Positions 9,122 through 18,523 of a DNA stretch of 64,000 bases are shown here, piece by piece. Origin of the DNA: Paenibacillus marchantiae (GTDB lineage: Bacteria; Bacillota; Bacilli; Paenibacillales; Paenibacillaceae); assembly GCF_028771845.1 (NCBI RefSeq), contig NZ_CP118270.1, positions 5,270,001 through 5,334,000 on the forward strand, in the 5' to 3' direction. The position numbers were made by a program, and so were the translations under genes. Below the pieces are notes generated by a model. The model was not told the DNA's origin. It saw only the letters and a program-made list of their open reading frames with translations, and ran no database searches. How positions within the stretch are numbered: the stretch's first letter is position 1; each line of letters starts with the position of its first letter.

Positions 9122-10759
9122 ATGTATGAGCTACTAATTGTTGATGATCATGCTCATCTCGTGGACAGTCTCGAACGCACCATGCCGTGGGAAGCGCTCG
9201 GCATTGGCAAGGTTCACAAGGCTTTCTCTGGCGAAGAGGCACTCGAACATTGCAAGAGCTATCCCGTCGATATTATCATCACCGATATTCGAATGCCCGG
9301 GATCTCCGGCCTGGAGCTGATCGAGCATATAAAAAAATACGACAAACACTTCAAAAGCATCCTGCTATCCGGCTACGGCGAATGGGACTACGCACAGGAG
9401 GCGATCAGACAACAGGTGGATGGTTATCTGCTCAAGCCAGTCGACCAAAGAGAGCTGGCCGACATGCTGCGCCAACTTACGGAAGCGCTTCATCTGGAAT
9501 GGGACGAACGGGGAAAACAGGTGAAGGCAATGAGCATGCTCAGCGAACATATGCCATTGTTTCGAGAAAAGCTGCTTATGGATCTGCTTCAAGGTAGGAA
9601 GCTTGCTCCCAAACTTCTCGAAGAAAAAATGGCTTATTATCGGCTGCCGTTCTGTCCGAGCGACGAAACTGCAATATGCCTCCTACGCATTGAATCGTCT
9701 GCTGAGGAGTTGAACTGGAAGGACCAGTCCCTGCTCTCCTCGGCCGTCGCAAATATCGCTGAGGAAACCTTCTCGGAATTGTTTCATGTCTGGCACGGGC
9801 GTGATGCGTACGAGCATGAAGTCTTCGTTCTCAAGGTACGGGAAGAGTCATGGCTAGCGCGGGAGAAGGAGCCGGAGCTTAATCGGCAGCGATCCCTCGA
9901 ACATTTGGCGGCCAGGCTGCAGCAGCACGTCAGACACTTTCTCAAAAGCAGCATTTCAATCGTCGTGAGCCACTGGCAGGTCATGGCTCATGGCCTGCGT
10001 GAAACTTACCAGGACGCACTGGCTATACTCACCCGCCATCTTGGCGGTGAGACGGACCTCTTAATCCGCCTGCAGGACGCCTTAGTGCCGGAAAAGCCCT
10101 ACCGAGTCCATAGTCTTTACGAGTCACCCACGTTGATCCAGTTGTTCGAAATTTACCAGTGGGAGGCGATCTCTGCCAAGTGGGACGCCATTTTCCTTGA
10201 GGTGACAAACAAACGAATGGATTCACGGGAAACGCTCCTTGAGCTCTATTATCACGCGATGGGCGCCTTCAGCTTTTTTGCCCACAAAAACGGACTCAGC
10301 CTGCTTGAGATCATCCCTCCAGAGCTGGAAAAGGCCTCTGAAGCCAACCGTTTCCGCCATATGTACCAGCTTCAGGATTGGATAGTACTCACGCTCGAGC
10401 GATTGCGGGAGATGACCAAAAGCGAATGGAACAATGAGCAAGTAGCGCTCATCCGTAAGGTCCAGCAGTTCATCACAGCGCATCTCGCGGACGCCACGCT
10501 GCAGACGGCAGCGGATCACGTCGGCCTGCATCCCGCGTATCTGTCCGCTCTGTTCAAAAGCAAGGCAAGCGAAAATATTAGCGAATATTTGTACAAAGTG
10601 CGCATGCAGCGCGCGCGGGAAATCCTTATCGAGCAACCAGAACTCAAGGTTAGCGACGTTGCGACGGCAATCGGCTACCATAAGCCGCAGTACTTCATCA
10701 AGTTGTTCAAAGAGCATTGTGGACTGACACCGCAAGACTTCCGTCATCAATCCTCCTGA
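9122..10759 (+). CDS. YesN-type response regulator with AraC DNA-binding domain
   Basis: This two-component response regulator of 545 residues has an N-terminal receiver domain (about 1-120) with the acidic pair in LLIVDDH, the phospho-acceptor Asp 55 in IIITDIRMPG and the conserved Lys in LLKPVD. A long middle region follows, and the last 100 residues form an AraC helix-turn-helix (LQTAADHVGLHPAYLSALFK, then VSDVATAIGYHKPQYFIKLF). GGGGGA lies 7 nt before the ATG. It precedes its kinase by 18 nt, so they form one unit. It probably activates the divergent transporter and GH31 genes, perhaps through the TTTTAAGAT repeats. Confidence 0.93.
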   Translation: MYELLIVDDHAHLVDSLERTMPWEALGIGKVHKAFSGEEALEHCKSYPVDIIITDIRMPGISGLELIEHIKKYDKHFKSILLSGYGEWDYAQEAIRQQVDGYLLKPVDQRELADMLRQLTEALHLEWDERGKQVKAMSMLSEHMPLFREKLLMDLLQGRKLAPKLLEEKMAYYRLPFCPSDETAICLLRIESSAEELNWKDQSLLSSAVANIAEETFSELFHVWHGRDAYEHEVFVLKVREESWLAREKEPELNRQRSLEHLAARLQQHVRHFLKSSISIVVSHWQVMAHGLRETYQDALAILTRHLGGETDLLIRLQDALVPEKPYRVHSLYESPTLIQLFEIYQWEAISAKWDAIFLEVTNKRMDSRETLLELYYHAMGAFSFFAHKNGLSLLEIIPPELEKASEANRFRHMYQLQDWIVLTLERLREMTKSEWNNEQVALIRKVQQFITAHLADATLQTAADHVGLHPAYLSALFKSKASENISEYLYKVRMQRAREILIEQPELKVSDVATAIGYHKPQYFIKLFKEHCGLTPQDFRHQSS

Positions 10760-10777
10760 CCGAACGGGGACATTATA

Positions 10778-12511
10778 ATGAAACTAACCATTTTCACAAA
10801 AATTGTACTTGTCATCTTTCTACTGCTCGTCTCTACCCTGCTTCTGTACTACCTGACCAATCGCTCCAGCGTGCGGCTCATCAAGCAGGAAATTCAAAGA
10901 GTGAAATTGAATGAGCTTACTTTCCTGGCCGGAGACATCGACAACAATCTGTCCAAAGTATCGTCCTTTAGCGATTTTCTCGTACTCGACAAAGATGTGC
11001 GATTGCTTGCGACTCCTTCCTTTCTGGAAGGAGATTTTGAGCTGAACAAGTTGAAACTGCGGGTATCGGACAAGTTGAACCTGTTGCATGCCCTGAACAA
11101 CTGGAACGCCGAATTTATGGTGATTTACGATGAGGATAGTTCATCTTTCTCCTCCACGTCCTCTTCGTCAAAGTTAAGCGAACTGTACCTGGAGACGCAC
11201 TTCCGTCCGTTCTGGCAGTATGAGCAGACGGGCGATGGCACGTATTTGACGTATTATTTGGCGCATCCGTACACCTTCCGCTTTGATCCGGAGGAAGTGT
11301 CTTATGTCGTCAGGGCCAAGATCGACACCAAAAATGTACTCGCCTACTTGGACCGCGCCAAGGGAACGAACGACAACAGCACAATCTTGTTGTCTACGGC
11401 CGGGGATGTGCTTGCAAGCGACACAGGGAAGCTTCCTTTCATCCGTGAATTGACAAGCCGACTTGAAGTTGGTAAAGAACTGAGTGGTAACCGACTTATT
11501 AAACTGAACGGTGAGCAATACCTCGTTAATTTCACTGCTCTGAGTAACTTTAAAGATTGGTACATCGCCGACTATACCCCGATCAGTGAGGTGCTCAATC
11601 CGATCTATGCCAACCAGCGTCTCTACTACTTCTCTAGCGTTTTCCTACTTCTGTTCAGTATCCTGCTCGCCCTGCTGTTATACCGGGACGTGCAGATTCC
11701 GATACGTAAACTGCTCTGGGGCGTGAGGAAAATCACATCCGGTCAATATTCCATCAAGCTCCACCAAGAGAGCAATGACGAATTCATGTATTTGTTTGAG
11801 CGCTTCAACGAAATGTCCAAAGAGATCAAAGAATTAATTGAAAGGGTTTACATAGAACAGATACGCTCCAAAGAAGCAAAGCTTCGGCAGCTCCAATCCC
11901 AGATCCAGCCGCACTTCCTGTACAACTCGCTTGCATTTATCAAGAGTATGACCGAGCTTGATGAGAAGCAGGCCGTCATTGACATGTCTATAAGCTTAAG
12001 CCGTTATTTCCGGCAAACGATCAAGTTCGAGAACACGTATACAACGGTGCGGGATGAGCTTGAGCTCGTCCGGTTATACCTGACGATCCAGAGCCTTCAG
12101 ATGGACCGCTTCGTTTTCACCATTGATGTCGAAGAGCAGCTCCTCGATATACAGGTGCCGCGACTGCTTCTACAACCGCTCGCGGAAAATGCCATTCTGC
12201 ACGGCATTGAGGCGCTGCGCATGGTTGGTGACATCCGAATTCGTGGCTATTCCAACGGTGAATATTGTGAGCTTATTGTGGCGGATAACGGCTGTGGTGT
12301 CGAGCCCGGTCGACTCGACACGCTTCGTAATGCAATCTACTACGGCGCGGACGCCAATACTGCGTGGGCGCTTCACAATGTATATGAGCGGATGAGAGCG
12401 ATGCTCGGCTCAGAGGCCGATATGGAGCTGGCTAATGGAGAACTGGGTGGACTTCAGGTGACGCTGCGCTGGAAAGTGGTCCGTGAACAGGAGGTAACAG
12501 AGATATGTTAA
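10778..12511 (+). CDS. YesM-type sensor histidine kinase
   Basis: This membrane kinase of 577 residues pairs with the YesN-type regulator just upstream. It has a transmembrane helix at about 8-28, an extracellular sensor domain, a second helix at about 283-302, a HAMP region, the His_kinase domain with the phosphorylated His about 379 in QIQPHFLYNSL, and an ATPase domain with LLLQPLAENAILHG (N box) and VADNGCGV (G box). The gene overlaps the next one by 7 nt, which suggests translational coupling to the binding protein that follows. Confidence 0.93.
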   Translation: MKLTIFTKIVLVIFLLLVSTLLLYYLTNRSSVRLIKQEIQRVKLNELTFLAGDIDNNLSKVSSFSDFLVLDKDVRLLATPSFLEGDFELNKLKLRVSDKLNLLHALNNWNAEFMVIYDEDSSSFSSTSSSSKLSELYLETHFRPFWQYEQTGDGTYLTYYLAHPYTFRFDPEEVSYVVRAKIDTKNVLAYLDRAKGTNDNSTILLSTAGDVLASDTGKLPFIRELTSRLEVGKELSGNRLIKLNGEQYLVNFTALSNFKDWYIADYTPISEVLNPIYANQRLYYFSSVFLLLFSILLALLLYRDVQIPIRKLLWGVRKITSGQYSIKLHQESNDEFMYLFERFNEMSKEIKELIERVYIEQIRSKEAKLRQLQSQIQPHFLYNSLAFIKSMTELDEKQAVIDMSISLSRYFRQTIKFENTYTTVRDELELVRLYLTIQSLQMDRFVFTIDVEEQLLDIQVPRLLLQPLAENAILHGIEALRMVGDIRIRGYSNGEYCELIVADNGCGVEPGRLDTLRNAIYYGADANTAWALHNVYERMRAMLGSEADMELANGELGGLQVTLRWKVVREQEVTEIC

Positions 12512-14220
12512 TCTGGAAATGGTTGAGGCAGACAGGTCTGTTTGGCCTCGCGATCATCTTGTTTCTAGTCGTTATGATTTTCTCGTTTATCTTTTGGGAA
12601 GATCCAACGACACCCTCCCAACTACTGAAGAAAGAAAACACTTCTGTCAGGCCTGCCCCTTCGTTCATCGGTGGAAAATATGAGTCTCCCGTCGTCTTGA
12701 CGACCGTTGGGCATCTGTACCCGGACATCGAGTTCAAAAACGGTGAGGATCTGCAAAACAACGTACTGAGCCGACTGTTTGAGGACAAGCTTGGCATCAA
12801 GGTCAATTACCTCTGGACGACGACTGGTGATGAGGATGTCTACATCAATAAACTGAACACCTTGATCGCGACCGGTCAGTCCCTTCCCGACATCGTCACA
12901 TTCAAGGGTGGACAAAATATGTATCCGCTGCTGCGCTCCGGTGCCTTCAGGGACGTAGGAGAGTTGTTCGAGCAGTATGCCTCACCCACGTGGAAGGCAG
13001 CCATGGCGCAGGCACCCGAGTCGTGGGAGCGGTACATGATCAACGGCAAAAAAATGGCGATACCAATCCTCGACGGCAAGATGAATTCGAACGAGGTATT
13101 GTACATTCGTCAGGATTGGCTTGATAAGCTTGGTCTGAAGGCGCCCACCACCCTCGAAGAGATGGAGTCCGTCATGGATGCGTTCGTTCATCTAGACCCG
13201 GACGGCAATGGTAAAGACGACACCTATGGACTTAGCATCAGCTTGAAAAATTCGTTTTTCACCTGGATGTCGGATGCGGGATTTGTATTTGGGGCTTATG
13301 GGGAGATGCCGGATATCTGGAGCACAGACCCGGACGGGATGCTGTCTTACGGTTCGGTCCAACCAAGTGTTCGGCAAGGTCTAACGACGTTAAAACGCTG
13401 GATGGAGCGAGGCTACATACCAAAGGATGCTGAGATTCTCGATGAGGTCCAAGCGACGGAATCATGGAAGCTTGGCAAGACAGGCATGATTGTGGCGCCG
13501 CTGTGGGCGGCCGGATGGCCGCTAGGGAACGTAACTGCGAACGTACCGGACGCCCGGTTCGAGGCATACCCGATCCCCGTCGGACCGAGCGGTTTATCCG
13601 GTACGCGTGGCACGCCGCCAGAGTATGGCGCAATTGCTATCAATGCAGATATGGCGAATCCTGAGATTTTTTTCAACTATATGAACTTTGTTTATGACAA
13701 CTTCATTGATCCTCCTGCTGGCTCACCGTATCGCTGGGGTATCGCTGAAGGCTACGACTACGGCTATGAGGATGGCAAGGTGACATTTCTGGAAAGCCAG
13801 GTTCCGGGCGGTTTTGCAGACCCCCAGAAGTATCTCTTAAGCCTGTCTCTCCCCTCTGTCCCTAACCTGCTCAGTGAATCGATTGCTCGCATCAACAGCG
13901 GTGTATCCGATCAGACCTCATATGACATCAAAAACAAGCTGCTCCGTACACCTCAAGAGCTGAAGGGCTGGCAAATCGTTGAAAGCAATCCCTCCGTCTA
14001 CAAGACAGATGCCTTCACAGGTGCACCTACGCCTACGATGGAAAAGATCGGTGACGCCCTTGACGAGTTACTGCATGACGCGATGCTCAAAATCGTATAC
14101 GGGCAGGAGCCGTTGTCAAGCTTCGATCTCGTCGTCGCTAGATGGCACAAGCTAGGTGGCGATAAGATCACTGAAGAGGTGAACAACTGGTACAAATCGC
14201 TGGAAAAAATCAATCAATAA
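12505..14220 (+). CDS. Membrane-anchored extracellular solute-binding protein
   Basis: This 571-residue protein resembles the large LplA/YtcQ-type binding proteins of Paenibacillus. Instead of a lipobox cysteine it has one N-terminal transmembrane helix (about 10-31) that should tether it to the membrane. The mature part contains a typical lobe (GLKAPTTLEEMESVMDAF and the calcium-loop-like LDPDGNGKDDTYGL). Its start overlaps the end of the kinase gene, and no permease follows. It may therefore serve the kinase as a sugar-sensing partner rather than transport, or it may share the permeases of the minus-strand operon. Both are inferences. Confidence 0.85.
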   Translation: MLIWKWLRQTGLFGLAIILFLVVMIFSFIFWEDPTTPSQLLKKENTSVRPAPSFIGGKYESPVVLTTVGHLYPDIEFKNGEDLQNNVLSRLFEDKLGIKVNYLWTTTGDEDVYINKLNTLIATGQSLPDIVTFKGGQNMYPLLRSGAFRDVGELFEQYASPTWKAAMAQAPESWERYMINGKKMAIPILDGKMNSNEVLYIRQDWLDKLGLKAPTTLEEMESVMDAFVHLDPDGNGKDDTYGLSISLKNSFFTWMSDAGFVFGAYGEMPDIWSTDPDGMLSYGSVQPSVRQGLTTLKRWMERGYIPKDAEILDEVQATESWKLGKTGMIVAPLWAAGWPLGNVTANVPDARFEAYPIPVGPSGLSGTRGTPPEYGAIAINADMANPEIFFNYMNFVYDNFIDPPAGSPYRWGIAEGYDYGYEDGKVTFLESQVPGGFADPQKYLLSLSLPSVPNLLSESIARINSGVSDQTSYDIKNKLLRTPQELKGWQIVESNPSVYKTDAFTGAPTPTMEKIGDALDELLHDAMLKIVYGQEPLSSFDLVVARWHKLGGDKITEEVNNWYKSLEKINQ

Positions 14221-14265
14221 TCGTTGTTTTCTGTGGGTTATCTAAAAATTGAAAGGATCAGATAA

Positions 14266-14301
14266 AAACATGGCGCACAATGTAAGTTGTACGCCATGTT
14301 T
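14266..14301. terminator. Bidirectional hairpin between the binding protein and SDR genes
   Basis: AAACATGGCG followed by CACAA pairs with TTGTACGCCATGTTT around a six-base loop, with one bulged base. The minus-strand transcript has a TTTTT run after the stem, 15 nt beyond the SDR stop; the plus-strand run is weak. It probably ends both convergent transcripts. Confidence 0.65.
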
Positions 14302-14315
14302 GATGAAATATTAAA

Positions 14316-15071
14316 TTAATGCAGCTCTGAAATGATGGGATAGATTGGGCTTCTCAGATTGAAATTGTAGTTCAGGTCTACAATCCCTACGACTTCGTTG
14401 TTATCATATAGATCTAACATGAAGCCTGCCATTTCTTTGGCAGTGTGGTATTTAGACATGTTTGCTTTGTAATCAAATTCTTCTGTGTCTAATGATTTCT
14501 TCACGAATTCCGTTTCCGTAATTGCTGGAGCCAGTACTTTTGCTTTTAATTTTGCCCCTTTTATTTCAAGTTCTTTGGCAAGCCCTTCTGTGAAGGCACT
14601 CACGTAATATTTCGATGCCGAATACGCAACACTCCCAACAGCGATGGCATATCCAAGTGCGGATGCAACGTTAATTAACTGAGTTCCCTCTACATCTGCG
14701 TAATCTCGCACATACAGTGTGGAAAGGATCGTTAGGGACTCAATGTTCACACGCAGCATCGTTTCAACTTTCTCCAAATTCTGTTCTGCTACAAAAGAAC
14801 CTTCACCGAGCCCCGCATTGTTAATCCAAGTCTCAATTTGGTATTTCTTCAACGTGTTATAAAGTGTGTATGCCTGTCTTGTATCCGAAAGATCACTTGT
14901 ATGAACAATAACATCTACTGTAGCATCAATATTCTGAATTGCTGATTTGAGTTCTTCTAATTTGTCCACTCTTCTAGCGACCAGGATTAAGTTTTTGCCA
15001 CGTGCAGCAAATGCCAATGCTGTCTCATATCCAATCCCTGAACTTGCACCCGTAATAACAGTATATTTCAT
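14316..15071 (-). CDS. Short-chain dehydrogenase/reductase
   Basis: This is a classical SDR of 251 residues using NAD(P)H, substrate unknown. Visible are the cofactor motif TGASSGIG at about 6-13, the NNAG motif (WINNAGLG), and the catalytic Tyr-x3-Lys in AYSASKYYVSAFTEG. AAGGAG lies 9 nt before the ATG. It is about 300 bp downstream of a TetR gene on the same strand, and a 14-bp palindrome sits inside its own promoter, so the TetR protein probably represses it. It is a close relative of the SDR at 47432 in this window; the two share nearly the whole N-terminal 30 residues. Confidence 0.9.
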   Translation of the reverse strand: MKYTVITGASSGIGYETALAFAARGKNLILVARRVDKLEELKSAIQNIDATVDVIVHTSDLSDTRQAYTLYNTLKKYQIETWINNAGLGEGSFVAEQNLEKVETMLRVNIESLTILSTLYVRDYADVEGTQLINVASALGYAIAVGSVAYSASKYYVSAFTEGLAKELEIKGAKLKAKVLAPAITETEFVKKSLDTEEFDYKANMSKYHTAKEMAGFMLDLYDNNEVVGIVDLNYNFNLRSPIYPIISELH

Positions 15072-15122
15072 CCTATTTTCTCCTTATCAACATGTATTTT
15101 ATATAGATAAGCTTTCAAAATA

Positions 15123-15152
15123 ATTTTAGAACGATCGTTCTTGATATTGCAA
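15123..15152 (-). promoter_or_regulatory. SDR promoter with embedded TetR-type operator
   Basis: On the minus strand, TTGCAA (15147-15152) and TAAAAT (15123-15128) are 18 bp apart. The spacer is almost filled by the perfect palindrome AGAACGATCGTTCT (15128-15141), the expected position for a repressor operator. A related half-site, AGAACGAACAGT, lies at 15193-15204. The remainder of the 309-bp gap (15072-15380) shows no gene. Confidence 0.65.
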
Positions 15153-15380
15153 AAAAAGTTAGATCTAACTTGCTATTTAGAATATCATTTCTAGAACGAA
15201 CAGTAAAGAATTATTTTCTGACTACTATATAATGATGTTTGAACATGGAACTACTGAGTTTTGCCAGACATGCGATACAAGTTCTTTATAACGTTAACAG
15301 AATAAGAACCTGTATCACTAAAACAAATCAGCCTTTGTGGAGACAACTCCCTCTTTGCCATCCAAGGTGTAACTCCACTT

Positions 15381-15953
15381 TCAATCTAAAACGGATAATG
15401 TCATATCCATAATATTTGTTAATTTTTGCTGATCCGTAGTGGTCTTAACCAACGTACGTATGCCCACCCATGCATTCATCAAATAATGAGAAATAACTAC
15501 AGGATCAATGTCAGCCTTGATTTCACCCTTTTGCTGGCCTTCCAGAACAAGGTTTCTCAAGAATTCCTCTGTTCGCAAGTAACTCTCATTAACCAAAGAT
15601 GCAACTTCAGGATCCAATACGCCCAGTTCTACGCCTGAGTTTACAAGAAAACACCCTAAAGGTTGTCCTTCATTTCTTATTGTTGACTCAAACAATGCTC
15701 GAATGATCTCTTTGATTGGTTTTTGTGTATCAATCAGAAAGCTCATTTTGTTGGTCTGCTTCGTTTCATATCGTTCAAGAGCTTTCATAAAGAGAGCATG
15801 CTTATCCCCAAATGTATCATAGATACTTCTGCGGTGAATGCCCATAAATCCAACCAAATCCTGCATTGAAGTTTTCTCATATCCTTGGGACCAGAACAAT
15901 TGTATGGCTTTATCTAATACTTCATTAACTTCAAATTCTTTGGATCTTGCCAT
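15381..15953 (-). CDS. TetR/AcrR family transcriptional regulator
   Basis: This repressor of 190 residues has an N-terminal helix-turn-helix (KAIQLFWSQGYEKTSMQDLV, then GIHRRSIYDTFGDKHALF) and an all-helical ligand domain. The start at 15953 has GAGGT 7 nt upstream; an upstream GTG at 15962 and ATG at 15959 are alternatives that fit the site less well. The most likely target is the SDR gene downstream on the same strand. The combination of a TetR protein and an SDR is common in responses to toxic aldehydes or quinones, but no ligand can be read from the sequence. Confidence 0.9.
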   Translation of the reverse strand: MARSKEFEVNEVLDKAIQLFWSQGYEKTSMQDLVGFMGIHRRSIYDTFGDKHALFMKALERYETKQTNKMSFLIDTQKPIKEIIRALFESTIRNEGQPLGCFLVNSGVELGVLDPEVASLVNESYLRTEEFLRNLVLEGQQKGEIKADIDPVVISHYLMNAWVGIRTLVKTTTDQQKLTNIMDMTLSVLD

Positions 15954-16054
15954 CCTCATCACCTCGAATAATCATTATACATTGAAGTGAACCATCGGCA
16001 AACTGAAAATGAACAAGTGCATAGATTACAGGGATGACATGCGCAAAAGAAGAT

Positions 16055-16420
16055 TTATTTATTTGCATAATCATCCATGGCTTGAACAGCTAATTCGAAT
16101 GCCTTGATTCTTCTTCTTAAAAGCGTCTTTTGAGGGCTGCCCGCTTTGGACTTATTATAACTGTTCTCAAGTGATGGGAATAATCCAATCAGAACATTTC
16201 GAGCTCCTGCTAACTCTTCGTTGGTGTACTGATGAGCTTTTTGATTCCAGGCCATTTCCAGCATAGCCAAACCGACGTATAAGGCGTTAAGTCGTTTCTT
16301 TAATAAAGTAGTGTTATTCCCTTTCTGAGTCAAATTAGTCAAGGCGTTTTCGGATTTGCGTATGGTCGATTGGAAAGCTTGAATGGATAGCAATTGTTCT
16401 TCCTCTGATACATTTTCCAT
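16055..16420 (-). CDS. Small helical protein of unknown function
   Basis: The 121-residue product is not recognised. It is rich in Glu, Lys, Leu and Ala and is probably all-helical, with heptad-like stretches (for example RIKAFELAVQAMDDYANK at the C-terminus). There is no signal peptide or membrane segment. AGGAGAGG lies upstream of the ATG. It stands alone between the TetR gene and the ribose operon, both of which are separately controlled. It is probably a real gene, judged by its start signal and codon use, but no function can be proposed. Confidence 0.65.
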   Translation of the reverse strand: MENVSEEEQLLSIQAFQSTIRKSENALTNLTQKGNNTTLLKKRLNALYVGLAMLEMAWNQKAHQYTNEELAGARNVLIGLFPSLENSYNKSKAGSPQKTLLRRRIKAFELAVQAMDDYANK

Positions 16421-16555
16421 GTAGTGCTAACCTCTCCTTTTCTCATGCATACAACTAATTTACATTTCCCGCGAGGTGCGATCAATAATATAACGGGCAA
16501 AAACTACCGCAGGTTTCAATGTTAACTGTCTTTTTCACCGTAGCAGATGGATAAA

Positions 16556-16593
16556 TTAAAAATCCCGCCCTAGACATTTTGTCCAGAACGGGA
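16556..16593 (-). terminator. Terminator of the ribose operon
   Basis: On the minus strand a 14-bp stem with G-T wobbles (TCCCGTTCTGGACA pairing with TGTCTAGGGCGGGA) and a short loop is followed by TTTTTAA. It lies 14 nt after the rbsB stop and ends the rbs transcript. Confidence 0.85.
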
Positions 16594-16606
16594 CGTACTT
16601 GTTGAA

Positions 16607-17536
16607 TTAATCGTTTGCGTTTTCCTTGGTCAACAGCTTCAATTCAGCAGGGATTGATTTTTCTACCTGCTTGCCGCCCAGTACATCCAGAGCAGCTTGC
16701 ACCGCCAGCTGGCCAATCAGTACTGGCTGCTGAGCTACTGTTGCTGTCAACTTTCCGTCCTTAATGGATTTGATCGCATCATCATTGCCGTCAAATCCAA
16801 TCACGGGAATGTCTTTACCAGAACTTTGGATCGCTTCGATCGCCCCCAATGCCATCTCGTCATTATGGGCAAATACAGCCTGCACGTCAGGATTGCCCTG
16901 CAGCAGATTCTCCATTACATTCAAACCTTTGGAGCGATCAAAATCGGCAGATTGCTTCGCAACCACATTAAGTTTTTGGTCAGCAATCTCGTGGAAACCT
17001 TTCCCCCGCTCTCTTGTTGCGGAAGCTCCGGGTACACCCTCAAGTTCAATCACTTTTGCTCCCTCGCCAAGCTGTTTTACGAAATATTCCGCCGCCATTT
17101 GTCCACCTTTGACGTTATCGGATGCGACCAATGCTGCCACGTCGCCTTTGTCTGCGGAACGGTCCAATGTAATTACTGGAATACCCACGCTATTGGCCGA
17201 TTGAACAGCCGTTGAGATTGCCGCCGAATCCGCAGGGTTAATCAGCAGAGCATCCACGCCCTGTTGAATCAGGTCGTCCACATCATTGGTTTGTTTGGCT
17301 GAATCATTTTGAGCATCAACCACGATGACCTGAATTCCTTGTTTTTTGGCTTCTGCAACGACTCCGTCCTTGAGGGAAACAAAGAAGGGATTATTCAACG
17401 TAGAAACTGACAGGCCGATTTTTTTCTGTCCATTGCTTCCGGCAGAGTCGGGCTTAGCCCAACCCGGAGGCTCCAAAGAGCATCCTGCAAGAACGATCAT
17501 CATTACGCTTACAAGCAATATGGTTAGTTTTTTCAT
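16607..17536 (-). CDS. rbsB: Ribose ABC transporter substrate-binding lipoprotein
   Basis: RbsB is the extracellular ribose receptor, here 309 residues. A lipoprotein signal peptide ends in the lipobox VLAGC. The mature part is a periplasmic-binding fold of the RbsB/LacI type with GLSVSTLNNPFFVSLKDG at its start and PVIGFDGNDDAIKSIKDG near residue 245, a hinge region typical of ribose binders. It is the last gene of the operon, 14 nt after rbsC, the same position as in Bacillus subtilis. Confidence 0.95.
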   Translation of the reverse strand: MKKLTILLVSVMMIVLAGCSLEPPGWAKPDSAGSNGQKKIGLSVSTLNNPFFVSLKDGVVAEAKKQGIQVIVVDAQNDSAKQTNDVDDLIQQGVDALLINPADSAAISTAVQSANSVGIPVITLDRSADKGDVAALVASDNVKGGQMAAEYFVKQLGEGAKVIELEGVPGASATRERGKGFHEIADQKLNVVAKQSADFDRSKGLNVMENLLQGNPDVQAVFAHNDEMALGAIEAIQSSGKDIPVIGFDGNDDAIKSIKDGKLTATVAQQPVLIGQLAVQAALDVLGGKQVEKSIPAELKLLTKENAND

Positions 17537-17550
17537 ATTCGCTTCTCTCC

Positions 17551-18522
17551 TTAAGCCGTTTTCTTGCGGTCCAGCAGGACAGCGATGGCAATAACGACAC
17601 CTTTTACAACCATTTGATAAAACGAGTTCACTCCGAGCAGGTTCAAACCATTGTTCAACACGCCGATAATCAGGACCCCAATCAATGTACCGACGATCCG
17701 TCCTCTACCACCTGATAGGCTTGTTCCACCCAGAACAACAGCTGCAATGGCGTCCAGTTCATATGAAGTACCTGCCGTTGGCTGCGCAGAATTCAGACGG
17801 GAAGTCAGGATCGCGCCTGCCAGCGCTGACAGCATACCTACCAGGGAGTAAATCATGATTTTCACACGATGCACTTTAATACCTGAGATAATAGACGCTT
17901 TCTCATTGCCACCAAGCGCGTACGTTTTACGGCCGAAAGAAGTTTTGTGCAAAATCGTCCACAGAATTACGAAAGTAATGAGCATTGTGATTGCTGGAAC
18001 CGGTATGCCTAGCATATAACCACGACCGAACAGTTGGAACAGCAGGCTATCGCCCAATCCGGTAATCGGATTACCGTTCGTATATACCAGCGTCAATCCA
18101 CGGAACACCGTCATCGTCGCCAATGTAGCAATAAATGGAGCCATCTTGCCTTTTGTTATCATGAGTCCGTTCACCATACCCATGACACCGCCGAGCGCAA
18201 CCCCGATAATGATCGACAGAATCGGATCCAGGCCAGATAGCATCATATTGGCTACAAAGGCGCTAGATAAAGCCAGAATGGAGCCCACCGACAAGTCGAT
18301 GCCGCCTGTCAGAATGACAAATGTCATGCCAAAGGCAATCAGCGCGTTAATCGAAACCTGACGCAATAGATTTAATATGTTAAGCGGTTCCAAAAAGCTT
18401 GGATTTAATACCGATACGATGATAATCAGAATGATCAGTCCAAGCAACGGACCTAATTTCTGTGTTAGATTCGTCAAGCGGAAACCGCTTTTGGCGGGTT
18501 GGTTTTCCTGCAAAGTTGTCAT
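17551..18522 (-). CDS. rbsC: Ribose ABC transporter permease
   Basis: RbsC is the membrane channel of the ribose importer, 323 residues with 8-10 transmembrane helices. The family signature is clear in MTFVILTGGIDLSVGSILAL and in the AAVVLGGTSLSGGRG loop that contacts RbsA. The gene begins 1 nt after the rbsA stop codon, so translation is coupled. Length and order are normal. Confidence 0.96.
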   Translation of the reverse strand: MTTLQENQPAKSGFRLTNLTQKLGPLLGLIILIIIVSVLNPSFLEPLNILNLLRQVSINALIAFGMTFVILTGGIDLSVGSILALSSAFVANMMLSGLDPILSIIIGVALGGVMGMVNGLMITKGKMAPFIATLATMTVFRGLTLVYTNGNPITGLGDSLLFQLFGRGYMLGIPVPAITMLITFVILWTILHKTSFGRKTYALGGNEKASIISGIKVHRVKIMIYSLVGMLSALAGAILTSRLNSAQPTAGTSYELDAIAAVVLGGTSLSGGRGRIVGTLIGVLIIGVLNNGLNLLGVNSFYQMVVKGVVIAIAVLLDRKKTA

Positions 18523-18523
18523 A

